Positions 26,410 to 34,822 of a stretch of DNA of 64,000 nucleotides are shown one piece after another. Position 1 is the first letter of the stretch; each line of letters opens with the position of its first letter. Under the pieces are notes generated by a model that saw only the letters and a program-made list of their open reading frames with translations, had not been told where the DNA came from and did no database searches. Source of the stretch: Phyllobacterium myrsinacearum. GTDB taxonomy: Bacteria; Pseudomonadota; Alphaproteobacteria; Rhizobiales; Rhizobiaceae. Where the stretch lies: contig NZ_PVBT01000001.1 in assembly GCF_002980555.1 (NCBI RefSeq), forward strand, positions 868,001 to 932,000, written 5' to 3'. The position numbers and the translations under genes are program-made.

Positions 26410-27133
26410 AACCGGTCCCCTGCATATCCAGCCCGACAATGATGAAAACGACAGCCGCGAGGCCGACTGGAAGTCGACGATCTCCGTATCCGATGCACTG
26501 CGCATGGCCGAGGCCATCCTGTTTGCCTCAGCCGAACCGGTGACGGTGCGGGCGCTGGAGGAGCGGCTGCCGTCGGGGATCGACGTTCCGGCCCTGCTTG
26601 GCGAGCTGCAGTCGGTGTATTCCAAGCGCGGTATCAATCTTCTGCAGGTTGGCGGCGCATGGGCCTTCCGCACCGCCGCCGATCTTGCCTTCCTGATGAA
26701 CCGCGAGGCGGTGCAGCAGAAGAAACTGTCCCGGGCCGCGCTCGAAGTTCTCGCGGTGATTGCCTATCACCAGCCGGTGACGCGGGCCGAGCTTGAAGAT
26801 ATTCGCGGCGTGGAGACGTCAAAGGGCACGCTCGATGTGCTGATGGAGACGGGCTGGATCAAATTCCGCGGGCGCCGGCGCACGCCGGGGCGGCCGATCA
26901 CCTATGGCACGACATCCTCGTTCCTCGATCATTTCGGCCTGCAGGAAGTGCGTGATCTGCCGGGTATCGACGAATTGCGCGGTGCCGGACTGTTGTCCGC
27001 GCGCATGCCCGCCAATTTTGCCATTCCCATTCCGGTCAACGATCCCGATGAGCTGACCGAGGACGAAGATCCGCTAACCGATATCGATCTGGAAGAACTC
27101 GGCCTTTTGACACCGCGTGTCGAACACGATTGA
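26402..27133 (+). CDS. scpB: Segregation and condensation protein B
   Basis: A 243-residue winged-helix protein that dimerises and binds ScpA in the SMC complex. It shows the two winged-helix domains: ALRMAEAILFASAEPVTVRALEERL and, in the second, ALEVLAVIAYHQPVTRAELEDIRGVETSKGTLDVLMETGWIKFRGRRRTPGRP. The tail is acidic (DPDELTEDEDPLTDIDLEEL). It overlaps scpA and is followed by tatA after 190 bases, the common alphaproteobacterial order. Confidence 0.96.
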   Translation: MAETGPLHIQPDNDENDSREADWKSTISVSDALRMAEAILFASAEPVTVRALEERLPSGIDVPALLGELQSVYSKRGINLLQVGGAWAFRTAADLAFLMNREAVQQKKLSRAALEVLAVIAYHQPVTRAELEDIRGVETSKGTLDVLMETGWIKFRGRRRTPGRPITYGTTSSFLDHFGLQEVRDLPGIDELRGAGLLSARMPANFAIPIPVNDPDELTEDEDPLTDIDLEELGLLTPRVEHD

Positions 27134-27323
27134 ATTTTTATTTGCCATATTTGTGCGCAATGGTGGCGCAGGAGATGCCGGTTCGGAAAATTCGTGCTGA
27201 AGATTTCAATTCGCACTTGCGCCGAACTTACATGAATGTGAAACAACAATATGCACTTGTGTTTGAAAAGCACGGGGAAAAGGCATAGATGAGCTCAAAC
27301 TGTTGAGCGAATGCGAGGGTAAA

Positions 27324-27545
27324 ATGGGTAGTTTTTCAATCTGGCACTGGCTGATCGTCCTGGCGATCGTGCTTCTGGTTTTTGGCCGCGGCAAGATTCC
27401 CGAACTGATGGGTGACGTTGCCAAGGGCATCAAGAACTTCAAGAGCGGCATGGCCGATGATGATACGGCTGACAATTCCAAGACGATCGACAATCAGCCG
27501 AACCAGCCGGTGAATTCCGTCAAGGAAAAGACAACGAAGTCCTGA
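27324..27545 (+). CDS. tatA: Twin-arginine translocase subunit TatA
   Basis: A 73-residue pore-forming subunit of the Tat system, which exports folded proteins. It has the single N-terminal membrane helix ([26 protein letters not shown]) with the FGRGKIPEL hinge, the amphipathic helix [12 protein letters not shown] and an acidic/polar tail. ATG 27324 is chosen over 27303 because [10 protein letters not shown] is the family's start. It heads the tatABC operon. Confidence 0.95.
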   Translation: MGSFSIWHWLIVLAIVLLVFGRGKIPELMGDVAKGIKNFKSGMADDDTADNSKTIDNQPNQPVNSVKEKTTKS

Positions 27546-27609
27546 GCGGCTTGATATAGTTTTTTCCTGCGCGGGGCTTTGCTGCCTCGCTGCGGCCGGA
27601 GCATGATGA

Positions 27610-28260
27610 ATGTTTGATGTTGGTTGGTCGGAAATCCTGGTGATCGTGATCGTGGTGATCGTGGTGGTCGGGCCAAAAGATTTGCCGAAAATGCTGCGCG
27701 CCTTTGGCAAGGCGACGGCAAAGTTTCGTGCGACTGCAGGTGAATTCCGGCGGCAATTCGATGAAGCCCTCAAAGAGGCGGAGCTTGATGATGTGCGCGA
27801 TATCATCAACGATGCCAAGAGCCTCGATCCGCGCAACGATATCCGCAAGGTTTTCGATCCCGTCCGCACGATTGGCGAAGAAATCCGCTCATCTCTGAAA
27901 GACGATGGCACGGCTGGCAAAACCAATATTGCCGTACCCGATCCGTCTGCTCCCGGCGCGACGCAGCTGCAGCCGCAGACGATGGAGCCCGTCGCGCCCT
28001 TGATGACGGCCGCAGCGCCGAAGAAAGCCCGCCGGGCCAGCAAGCCCAAGGCCGCGGCTGAAACACCGGCTTCCGCCGCCGTATCCGGGAAGGCGGCACC
28101 AGCCAGGGCAGCGGCCAAGGCCGCCGCGCCTGCCAAAGTTGCGGCCAGGTCATCTGCTGCCAAAACACCGGCAGAAACGCCTGCACAGACTGCACCAGCG
28201 AAAAGAACGACCAAGCCGCGTGCCAAGGCCAAAGCTGGCGATACGGGGACAAAATCTTGA
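27610..28260 (+). CDS. tatB: Twin-arginine translocase subunit TatB
   Basis: A 216-residue substrate-receptor subunit of the Tat complex. It starts MFDVGWSEILVIVIVVIVVVGPKDLPKMLRAFGKA, the TatB membrane helix with the GPKDLP hinge, followed by amphipathic helices (RRQFDEALKEAELDDVRDIIND). The last ~90 residues are Ala/Pro/Lys-rich and low-complexity, a common alphaproteobacterial extension. The stop overlaps the tatC start (TTGA). Confidence 0.95.
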   Translation: MFDVGWSEILVIVIVVIVVVGPKDLPKMLRAFGKATAKFRATAGEFRRQFDEALKEAELDDVRDIINDAKSLDPRNDIRKVFDPVRTIGEEIRSSLKDDGTAGKTNIAVPDPSAPGATQLQPQTMEPVAPLMTAAAPKKARRASKPKAAAETPASAAVSGKAAPARAAAKAAAPAKVAARSSAAKTPAETPAQTAPAKRTTKPRAKAKAGDTGTKS

Positions 28261-29087
28261 GCAAGACCGACGACGACATTGATAAGAGCTCGGCCCCGCT
28301 GATCGAACATCTCATCGAATTGCGCCGCCGTCTGATCTGGGCACTGGTGGCATTTTTCGTGGCTTTCCTGATCTGCTTCCATTTTGGCCGGCAGTTGTTC
28401 AATGTTCTGGTCATCCCGTACCAGTGGGCCGTGTCCTGGGCCGGCTTTGATCCGGCAAAGGCGCAATTGATCTATACCGCCCCGCAGGAGTTTTTCTTCA
28501 CGCAGGTCAAGATCGCCATGTTCGGCGGCATTGTTCTGGCCTTTCCGGTCATTGCCTCGCAGATTTACAAGTTTGTTGCGCCGGGCCTGTACAAGAATGA
28601 ACGGATGGCATTTCTGCCATTCCTGATCGCATCGCCGGTGCTGTTCCTGATGGGCGGCGCGCTGGTGTTCTTCTTCTTCACCCCCATGGTGATGTGGTTC
28701 TTCCTTGCCATGCAGCAGACAGGCGGCGCCGGGGAAGTGCAGATTTCGCTTCTGCCCAAGGTTTCGGAATATCTGAGCCTGATCATGACGCTGATTTTCG
28801 CGTTTGGCCTGGTGTTCCAGTTGCCGGTGGTGACATCGCTGCTCGCACGGGTGGGGCTTGTCAGCTATGAAGGCCTGCGGTCGAAGCGCAAATATGCCAT
28901 CGTCATTGCCTTTATCGTCGCGGCGGTGATCACCCCGCCCGACCCCCTCAGCCAAATCGGTCTTGCGCTCCCGACGATCCTTCTCTACGAGGTTTCCATC
29001 TGGATGGCGCGTCTGATCGAGAAAAAGCGTGAGGCAGCTGAAGCCGAAGCACAATCAGGGTCCAGCGATAGCGATATCTCGTCCTGA
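28257..29087 (+). CDS. tatC: Twin-arginine translocase subunit TatC
   Basis: A 276-residue six-helix membrane protein that recognises Tat signal peptides with TatB. It contains LIEHLIELRRRLIWALVAF near the N-terminus with the conserved Glu, the first periplasmic loop with IYTAPQEFFFTQVKIAMFGG, and the later ANTITPPDPLSQ-type motif seen here as VITPPDPLSQIGLALPTILLYEVSIW. The start is TTG 28257, overlapping tatB by four bases, so expression is coupled. The tail is charged (EAEAQSGSSDSDISS). Confidence 0.96.
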   Translation: MSKTDDDIDKSSAPLIEHLIELRRRLIWALVAFFVAFLICFHFGRQLFNVLVIPYQWAVSWAGFDPAKAQLIYTAPQEFFFTQVKIAMFGGIVLAFPVIASQIYKFVAPGLYKNERMAFLPFLIASPVLFLMGGALVFFFFTPMVMWFFLAMQQTGGAGEVQISLLPKVSEYLSLIMTLIFAFGLVFQLPVVTSLLARVGLVSYEGLRSKRKYAIVIAFIVAAVITPPDPLSQIGLALPTILLYEVSIWMARLIEKKREAAEAEAQSGSSDSDISS

Positions 29088-29156
29088 CGCAGCTCCAGCT
29101 TTCGCCGGACAATCACGTCCTCAATCCAACGAACACTTCAAGACGGCTTTATTACC

Positions 29157-30440
29157 ATGCTCGACATCAAATGGATCCGCGAGAATCCTCAGGCGCTTGA
29201 CGCAGCTTTGGCGAAACGGAGCGTCGAGCCGCAGTCGTCCCGCCTGATCGAACTGGATGAGAAGCGCCGCCAGCATATTGCCAAATTGCAGGATGCACAG
29301 GAACGCCGCAATGCCGCCTCCAAGGAGATCGGCAAGGCCATGGGCGCCAAGGACCAGGCCACGGCCGACCGTCTGAAGGCCGAAGTCGCCGAGATCAAGG
29401 TGTTCCTGCAGAGTGCCGAGGAAGAAGAGCGTCAGCTCGACCGCGCGTTGAACGATGCGCTGGCGGTGCTTCCCAACCTGCCGCTCGACAATGTTCCGGT
29501 TGGCAAGGATGAGAGCGGCAATGTCGAGACGCGCCGTGTCGGTCATCTCAAGAACTTCTCCTTTGAGCCCAAGGAGCATTTCGAGATTGGTGAAAACCTC
29601 GGCTACATGGATTTTGAGCGTGCAGCAAAGCTGTCCGGCAGCCGCTTCACCGTCCTGAAGAGCCAACTGGCACGGCTGGAGCGCGCGCTCGGTCAGTTCA
29701 TGATCGATCTGCACACGACCGAGCATGGCTATACCGAGGTCAATCCGCCGCTTCTGGTCAATGCCGACGTGCTTTACGGCACGGGGCAGTTGCCGAAGTT
29801 CGAAGAGGATCTCTTCAAGACAGGCGATGGCCGCTATCTCATTCCGACGGCCGAGGTGCCGCTGACCAATCTGGTGCGCGAAGAAATCCTCGACATTCGC
29901 GATCTGCCGATCCGGATGACGGCACTGACGGCCTGCTTCCGCTCGGAGGCCGGTTCTGCCGGGCGCGACACACGCGGCATGCTGCGTCAGCACCAGTTCA
30001 TGAAGGTCGAGCTTGTGTCGGTGACGGATGCCGAGGGTTCCATTGCCGAGCATGAGCGCATGACGGCCTGCGCCGAGGAAGTGCTGAAGCGCCTCGACCT
30101 GTCGTTCCGCACGATGACGCTGTGCACGGGCGACATGGGCTTTGGCGCGCAGAAGACCTATGATCTGGAAGTCTGGCTTCCCGGCCAGAAGGCCTATCGC
30201 GAAATCTCCAGCTGCTCCGTCTGCGGTGATTTCCAGGCACGCCGCATGAATGCGCGCTACCGGCCGGAAGGCGAGAAATCGACACGTTTCGTCCATACGC
30301 TCAACGGTTCCGGCACTGCCGTCGGACGCGCACTGATCGCTGTTGTCGAAAATTATCAGAACGAGGACGGCAGCGTCACAGTTCCTGAAGCACTTGTGCC
30401 TTACATGGGTGGACTGAAACGAATCGAAAAAGCTGCATAG
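29157..30440 (+). CDS. serS: Serine--tRNA ligase
   Basis: The class II synthetase that charges tRNA-Ser and tRNA-Sec-like substrates, 427 residues. The N-terminal antiparallel coiled coil (~27-105, [20 protein letters not shown] onwards) contacts the tRNA long arm. Motif 2 is [21 protein letters not shown] and motif 3 is [16 protein letters not shown] (~383-398). It is followed ten bases later by surE in the same direction, as in Caulobacter and Rhizobiales. Confidence 0.97.
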   Translation: MLDIKWIRENPQALDAALAKRSVEPQSSRLIELDEKRRQHIAKLQDAQERRNAASKEIGKAMGAKDQATADRLKAEVAEIKVFLQSAEEEERQLDRALNDALAVLPNLPLDNVPVGKDESGNVETRRVGHLKNFSFEPKEHFEIGENLGYMDFERAAKLSGSRFTVLKSQLARLERALGQFMIDLHTTEHGYTEVNPPLLVNADVLYGTGQLPKFEEDLFKTGDGRYLIPTAEVPLTNLVREEILDIRDLPIRMTALTACFRSEAGSAGRDTRGMLRQHQFMKVELVSVTDAEGSIAEHERMTACAEEVLKRLDLSFRTMTLCTGDMGFGAQKTYDLEVWLPGQKAYREISSCSVCGDFQARRMNARYRPEGEKSTRFVHTLNGSGTAVGRALIAVVENYQNEDGSVTVPEALVPYMGGLKRIEKAA

Positions 30441-30449
30441 GAGAGGGCG

Positions 30450-31208
30450 ATGCGCATTCTGCTGACCAACGATGATGGTATTCATGCGGAAGGTCTGGCT
30501 GTTCTGGAACGTATCGCCCGCCAGCTTTCCGACGATGTCTGGGTGATCGCACCCGAAACCGACCAGAGCGGCCTGGCCCATTCGCTGACGCTGTCGACGC
30601 CGTTGCGTCTGCGCCAGATCGATGACCGGCACTACGCCGTTCGCGGTACGCCGACGGACTGCGTGATCATGGGCGTCAAGCATCTGATGCCTGAGCCGCC
30701 TGACCTGATCCTGTCCGGGGTCAATTCCGGCTCGAACACGGCCGATGATGTCACCTATTCCGGCACCATCGCTGCGGCCATCGAAGGCACGCTCCTCGGC
30801 ATCAACTCCATTGCCCTGTCGCAGGAATACAATCTGGATGGCGGGACACGCGTCCTGCCATGGGACATTGTTGAACAGCGGGCACCGGCGCTCCTGAAAA
30901 AGCTTCTGGGCGTCACGCTGGCCAAAGGCGTGCTTCTCAATGTGAATTTCCCCAGCTGCAGCGGCGGCGAACTGGCCGGCGTCCGCGTGACGGCACAGGG
31001 CAAGCTCTCCCATGGATTGACCATCGAAGAGCGGCAGGATGGACGCGGCCTGCCATATTACTGGCTGCGCTACGGCCGCGGCAAGGATGAACCGGCGGAA
31101 GACAGCGATGTTGCGGCCATCCGCAAAAACTACATCTCTGTGACGCCGCTGCAGCTCGATTTGACCGCACACGAGATGCGCCAGACCTTGGAGGATGCGT
31201 TCGCATGA
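30450..31208 (+). CDS. surE: 5'/3'-nucleotidase SurE
   Basis: A 252-residue survival protein with nucleoside monophosphatase activity. The N-terminal metal-binding motif [16 protein letters not shown] holds the two catalytic Asp, and [30 protein letters not shown] supplies the Asn and glycine-rich loop. [11 protein letters not shown] is also family-typical. It overlaps pcm by four bases (ATGA), the classic surE-pcm coupling linked to stationary-phase survival. Confidence 0.96.
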   Translation: MRILLTNDDGIHAEGLAVLERIARQLSDDVWVIAPETDQSGLAHSLTLSTPLRLRQIDDRHYAVRGTPTDCVIMGVKHLMPEPPDLILSGVNSGSNTADDVTYSGTIAAAIEGTLLGINSIALSQEYNLDGGTRVLPWDIVEQRAPALLKKLLGVTLAKGVLLNVNFPSCSGGELAGVRVTAQGKLSHGLTIEERQDGRGLPYYWLRYGRGKDEPAEDSDVAAIRKNYISVTPLQLDLTAHEMRQTLEDAFA

Positions 31209-31858
31209 AGCCTGCGCTTTCAGAACGGGAGGGCTTTGCCGCCTTCGTCCTGCGGATGCGGTCTTTGGGGTTGTCGGACCAGCGGCTTATGGCGGCCTTT
31301 GAAGCCACGTCGCGCATGGCCTTTGTTTCCGGCAATCTGGGAACGCTGGCCTATGGCGACCGGATGCTGCCGATCGAATGCGGTGAGTTCATGGAAGGGC
31401 TCGACCTGCAGGCGCGGCTGATCAAGGCACTCGATCTTGAGCCGGCGCACCGGGTTCTGGAAATCGGCACAGGCACCGGATTTACCGCCGCCATCATGGC
31501 CAGGCTTGCCGGACGGGTTCTGTCCATCGAGCGTTATCGCACTCTGGTTGAACTTGCCCAACAGCGCCACCAGACATTGAAGATCGAAAATATCTTCATC
31601 AAGCACGCCGATGGCAAGCTTGGCCTGACCCATGACGGACCGTTTGACCGCATTGTCGTCTGGGCCGCTTTTGAAAGCATGCCGCGCCAGTTCGTCGAGC
31701 TTCTGTCATCGAACGGGGTCATGATTGCCCCGATCGGTCCGGTTGACGGCAAGCAGGTGGTGTCGCGCTTGTCGAAGATCGGAAGCCGTTTCGAGCGCGA
31801 GGATATGATGCCCGCGCGCTTTTTGCCGCTGCTGGACGGCGTCGCCACAGCCCTTTGA
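31205..31858 (+). CDS. pcm: Protein-L-isoaspartate O-methyltransferase family protein (pcm position)
   Basis: A 217-residue SAM methyltransferase of the PCMT family, translationally coupled to surE. The SAM motif I is [31 protein letters not shown], and later [32 protein letters not shown] is the family's product-face region. The canonical substrate-binding segment (G-x-TISQP) reads [18 protein letters not shown] instead, so the active-site Ser/Thr cluster seems altered. Position supports pcm; repair activity is less sure. This is the second PCMT-like gene in the window (the other is at 7.7 kb). Confidence 0.85.
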   Translation: MKPALSEREGFAAFVLRMRSLGLSDQRLMAAFEATSRMAFVSGNLGTLAYGDRMLPIECGEFMEGLDLQARLIKALDLEPAHRVLEIGTGTGFTAAIMARLAGRVLSIERYRTLVELAQQRHQTLKIENIFIKHADGKLGLTHDGPFDRIVVWAAFESMPRQFVELLSSNGVMIAPIGPVDGKQVVSRLSKIGSRFEREDMMPARFLPLLDGVATAL

Positions 31859-32003
31859 CACGGACGTTCTGCCGCAGGACAGGCGCAACCCTTTACGGGT
31901 TTGGTGAATCTTTTACAAATTTTCTGCCCGTTTTAACGGTCGAGTAACATTAACGCGGTTTAATGGCTCAATATTCTTGTATTGAGTACGGGCGGGATAA
32001 GCG

Positions 32004-33344
32004 ATGCGTTTGAGTGTACTAGACAAAGCGTCACGGCGGCTGGCACTGAATGCCAGCATTCTCATGATTGCCGGTTTGGCTGCAGGCTGCAGCTCCGGGG
32101 TATCGCGCTTTACCAGTGCTGACTTCAGCTCCGGCTATAGCGACAACCAGCGTGCGATCATTCAGCCGCAGAATGCGGGTGCAAGAGGTTACACGCCTCC
32201 AGTCGATTCAACCTATACGGCTTCGGTCAACCGCAATGCGGTGCCAGCGGCGGGCGGTGTCCAGCGGGGCGCCTTGCCGCCGGTGGGTGCGGTCAGCGCC
32301 TCGACGCTTCCGCCGGTCTCCTCGCAGCCGGTGCGTCAGGTCGCCAACAATGCCCCCGTTCGCCAGCAGGTGGCATCGGCGCAGCCCATGGGCAATGTGC
32401 AGGCTCCGCCGCTTGCCGCGCCAGCGGGAACGCTGAAGACGCCGGACGGCCGCGAAGCGCGCATGCCGACCAAGCCGGCGACACCGGGGCAGGCATCCGC
32501 CAACACGGCAGCCATTCTTCCACAGGCCCCGCAGGTCAAGGACCGGAACGGCGCGGCAACGACGACGGCAAACAATACGACGCCACCCAGCCATGCCGGT
32601 TCCTACACGGTTCAAAGCGGCGATACGCTGCATGCGATCTCCCGCAAGACGGGCACCAATGTCGAGGCCATCAAGCAGGCCAACAACATGAAGGACGGCA
32701 CCGTTCGTGTTGGCCAGTCGCTGGTTATTCCGGCGTCAAGTGCCTCGATGGCGCAGAATGTCGCCAACAACATGAAATCGAAGGGTTCCGTCGATCAGGT
32801 GAAGACCGCCGCGACGCCACCGGTTGAACAGCCGAAGGTTGTTGCAAGTACAGCGCCGAACGCGGCGATTGCTGCGCCGCAGGCCGACGGCCAGGCAAAA
32901 CCCTATACGCCGCCGCAGGCGAGCGAAAAGGTGATCGACGATGCCGAGAAGGATGTTGCATCAGCACCGTCCGCCACGGGTGCATCGCAGATGCGCTGGC
33001 CGGTTCGCGGCCGGGTTGTCGCCAATTATGGCAAGGGCAATGACGGTATCGACATTTCGGTTCCCGAGGGCACGCCGATCAAGGCCGCTGAAAACGGCGT
33101 GGTCATTTACTCCGGCGATGGCCTGAAGGAGTTCGGCAATACCGTTCTCGTGCGCCACGACAATGGTCTGGTCACGGTTTACGGCAATGCGAGCAAGCTG
33201 AACGTGCAGCGCGGCCAGAAGGTGAAACGCGGCGAGGAACTTGGCCGGTCGGGCATGACAGGCAATGCGACATCGCCAAAGCTGCACTTCGAGGTGCGCA
33301 AGAACTCGACCCCGGTCGATCCGACGAAATTTCTCGAATCCTGA
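32004..33344 (+). CDS. LysM/M23 peptidoglycan lipoprotein (NlpD-like)
   Basis: A 446-residue lipoprotein (lipobox LAAGC near residue 29). After a long Pro/Ala/Gln-rich linker there is a LysM glycan-binding domain (GSYTVQSGDTLHAISRKTGTNVEAIKQANNM, ~198-228), and at the C-terminus a LytM/M23 domain (RWPVRGRVVANYGKGNDGIDISVPEGTPIKAAENGVV onwards). The M23 zinc set is degenerate: the usual H-x-x-x-D is GNDGIDIS and the late HxH is KLHFEV, so it is probably an NlpD/EnvC-type activator of amidases, not a hydrolase. It closes the surE-pcm run, the position of nlpD in proteobacteria. Confidence 0.9.
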   Translation: MRLSVLDKASRRLALNASILMIAGLAAGCSSGVSRFTSADFSSGYSDNQRAIIQPQNAGARGYTPPVDSTYTASVNRNAVPAAGGVQRGALPPVGAVSASTLPPVSSQPVRQVANNAPVRQQVASAQPMGNVQAPPLAAPAGTLKTPDGREARMPTKPATPGQASANTAAILPQAPQVKDRNGAATTTANNTTPPSHAGSYTVQSGDTLHAISRKTGTNVEAIKQANNMKDGTVRVGQSLVIPASSASMAQNVANNMKSKGSVDQVKTAATPPVEQPKVVASTAPNAAIAAPQADGQAKPYTPPQASEKVIDDAEKDVASAPSATGASQMRWPVRGRVVANYGKGNDGIDISVPEGTPIKAAENGVVIYSGDGLKEFGNTVLVRHDNGLVTVYGNASKLNVQRGQKVKRGEELGRSGMTGNATSPKLHFEVRKNSTPVDPTKFLES

Positions 33345-33364
33345 TCGGGTCAGGTTTGAATCAG

Positions 33365-33395
33365 AAGGCCCGCGCAGCGATGCGCGGGCCTTTTC
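33365..33395. terminator. Bidirectional terminator between converging genes
   Basis: AAGGCCCGCGCA (33365-33376) pairs perfectly with TGCGCGGGCCTT (33381-33392) around a GCGA tetraloop, followed by TTTTCG on the + strand. It lies between the NlpD-like gene and the converging ATPase gene. Confidence 0.9.
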
Positions 33396-33400
33396 GTTTG

Positions 33401-34264
33401 TCAGAGCTTCTTGCCGAGCCGTCCGGCCAGATCCTGCGTGAACTGCCACGCGACGCGGCCGGAGCGTGAACCGCGGGTGGTCGACCATTCCAGCGCTTCC
33501 GCATGCAATTGTTCCTTCTGCATCGGCAGGTCGAAATGCGCGGCATAGCCATCGATCATCGATAGATAATCGTCCTGGCTGCATTTGTGGAAACCGAGCC
33601 ATAGGCCGAAGCGATCCGACAGGGACACTTTTTCTTCAACGGCTTCGGATGGATTGATCGCCGTCGAGCGCTCGTTCTCGATCATGTCGCGCGGCAACAG
33701 ATGCCTGCGGTTCGAGGTGGCGTAGAAGATGACATTGTCGGGACGGCCTTCCACGCCGCCTTCCAGTGCCGCCTTCAATGACTTGTAGGACGTATCGTCA
33801 TGGTCGAAGGAAAGATCGTCGCAGAACAGGATGAAACGATATTTCGTGTCCTTGATGGCTGCCATCAGGGAGGGGAGGCTGTCGATGTCCTCGCGGTGGA
33901 TCTCAACCAGCTTCAGCGTGCTGGTATCGTCGGGTGCGGCCATGTTGACGGAGGCATGGACGGCCTTCACCAGGGATGACTTGCCCATGCCGCGGGCGCC
34001 CCACAAAAGCACGTTGTTGGCCTGCAACCCATCGGCAAAGCGCTTGGTATTGTCGAAGAGGATATCCCGGACGCGATCGACCCCGCGAATGAGTGAAATA
34101 TCGACCCGGTTGACCTTTTTGACGGGGTCGAAGGCAAGTTTGTCCGGGTTCCAGACAAAGCAATCCGCCGTATCGAGATCGACGGGTTGCGGTTTTGGCG
34201 GTGCCATGCGCTCCAGCACTGCAATCAGACGGTCAAGCTTATCTGCCAGCAATTCCTCGGACAT
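33401..34264 (-). CDS. DUF815-family ATP-binding protein
   Basis: A 287-residue AAA-like ATPase. Walker A is LLWGARGMGKSSLVKAVHA (~88-106), Walker B is YRFILFCDDLSFD, and sensor-like FYATSNRRHLLPRDM follows; ends with the helical lid SGRVAWQFTQDLAGRL. The family is widespread in alphaproteobacteria, often beside yajC-secDF as here, but has no clear biochemical role. ATG 34264 is preferred over the upstream ATG. It is divergent from yajC and shares its promoter region. Confidence 0.92.
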   Translation of the reverse strand: MSEELLADKLDRLIAVLERMAPPKPQPVDLDTADCFVWNPDKLAFDPVKKVNRVDISLIRGVDRVRDILFDNTKRFADGLQANNVLLWGARGMGKSSLVKAVHASVNMAAPDDTSTLKLVEIHREDIDSLPSLMAAIKDTKYRFILFCDDLSFDHDDTSYKSLKAALEGGVEGRPDNVIFYATSNRRHLLPRDMIENERSTAINPSEAVEEKVSLSDRFGLWLGFHKCSQDDYLSMIDGYAAHFDLPMQKEQLHAEALEWSTTRGSRSGRVAWQFTQDLAGRLGKKL

Positions 34265-34427
34265 TCTTATCAAGCCTTTGTTTTTTCTACGTTCAAGCCA
34301 CTATCATGTTGATGGGAAATCGAAAAGCGCGGTACGGGATTTTGCACGGTTGCTTTTCCCATTCCAAACATTGTATTGCGCAGGCTCTATAAACTTTCAA
34401 ACACGTATTACTCTGGAGATTGTCTCT

Positions 34428-34766
34428 ATGTTCGTAACTCCCGCATATGCACAGACAACAGGTATCGGTGGTGCGCCGGAAATGCTGATGAGCATCCTGC
34501 CATTCATCCTGATTTTCGTGATCATGTACTTCCTGATCATCCGCCCGCAGCGCACGCAGATGAAGAAGCGCGAAGAGCAGCTTAAGAACATCCGCCGCGG
34601 TGATACGATCATCACCGGCGGTTTCGTTGCCAAGGTGACGAAAGTGTTCGATGACAGCGGTGAACTCGAGGTCGAAATCGGCGAGGGCGTCAAGGCTCGC
34701 GTCATCCGCGCACTGGTGTCCGACGTGCGCGTCAAAGGTGAACCGGTTGCCGATAACAAGAAATAA
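34428..34766 (+). CDS. yajC: Preprotein translocase subunit YajC
   Basis: A 112-residue single-span membrane protein that accompanies SecDF. The membrane helix ILPFILIFVIMYFLIIRPQRTQMKKREEQLKNIRRGD carries the family's RPQ signature, followed by the small beta domain TIITGGFVAKVTKVFDDSGELEVEIG. The N-terminal MFVTPAYAQT is typical of alphaproteobacterial YajC. ATG 34428 is well inside the longer open frame and fits the start. It is followed by secDF. Confidence 0.95.
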   Translation: MFVTPAYAQTTGIGGAPEMLMSILPFILIFVIMYFLIIRPQRTQMKKREEQLKNIRRGDTIITGGFVAKVTKVFDDSGELEVEIGEGVKARVIRALVSDVRVKGEPVADNKK

Positions 34767-34778
34767 GTCATAGTGACG

Positions 34779-34797
34779 GGGCGGCATCAGGCCGCCC
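34779..34797 (+). terminator. Short hairpin between yajC and secDF
   Basis: GGGCGGC pairs with GCCGCCC around ATCAG, 12 bases after yajC and 26 bases before secDF. There is no T-run beyond TGTTG, so it probably sets relative expression or mRNA stability within the operon without ending it. Confidence 0.5.
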
Positions 34798-34822
34798 TGT
34801 TGATTCTTGAGGTCGGGACTGC

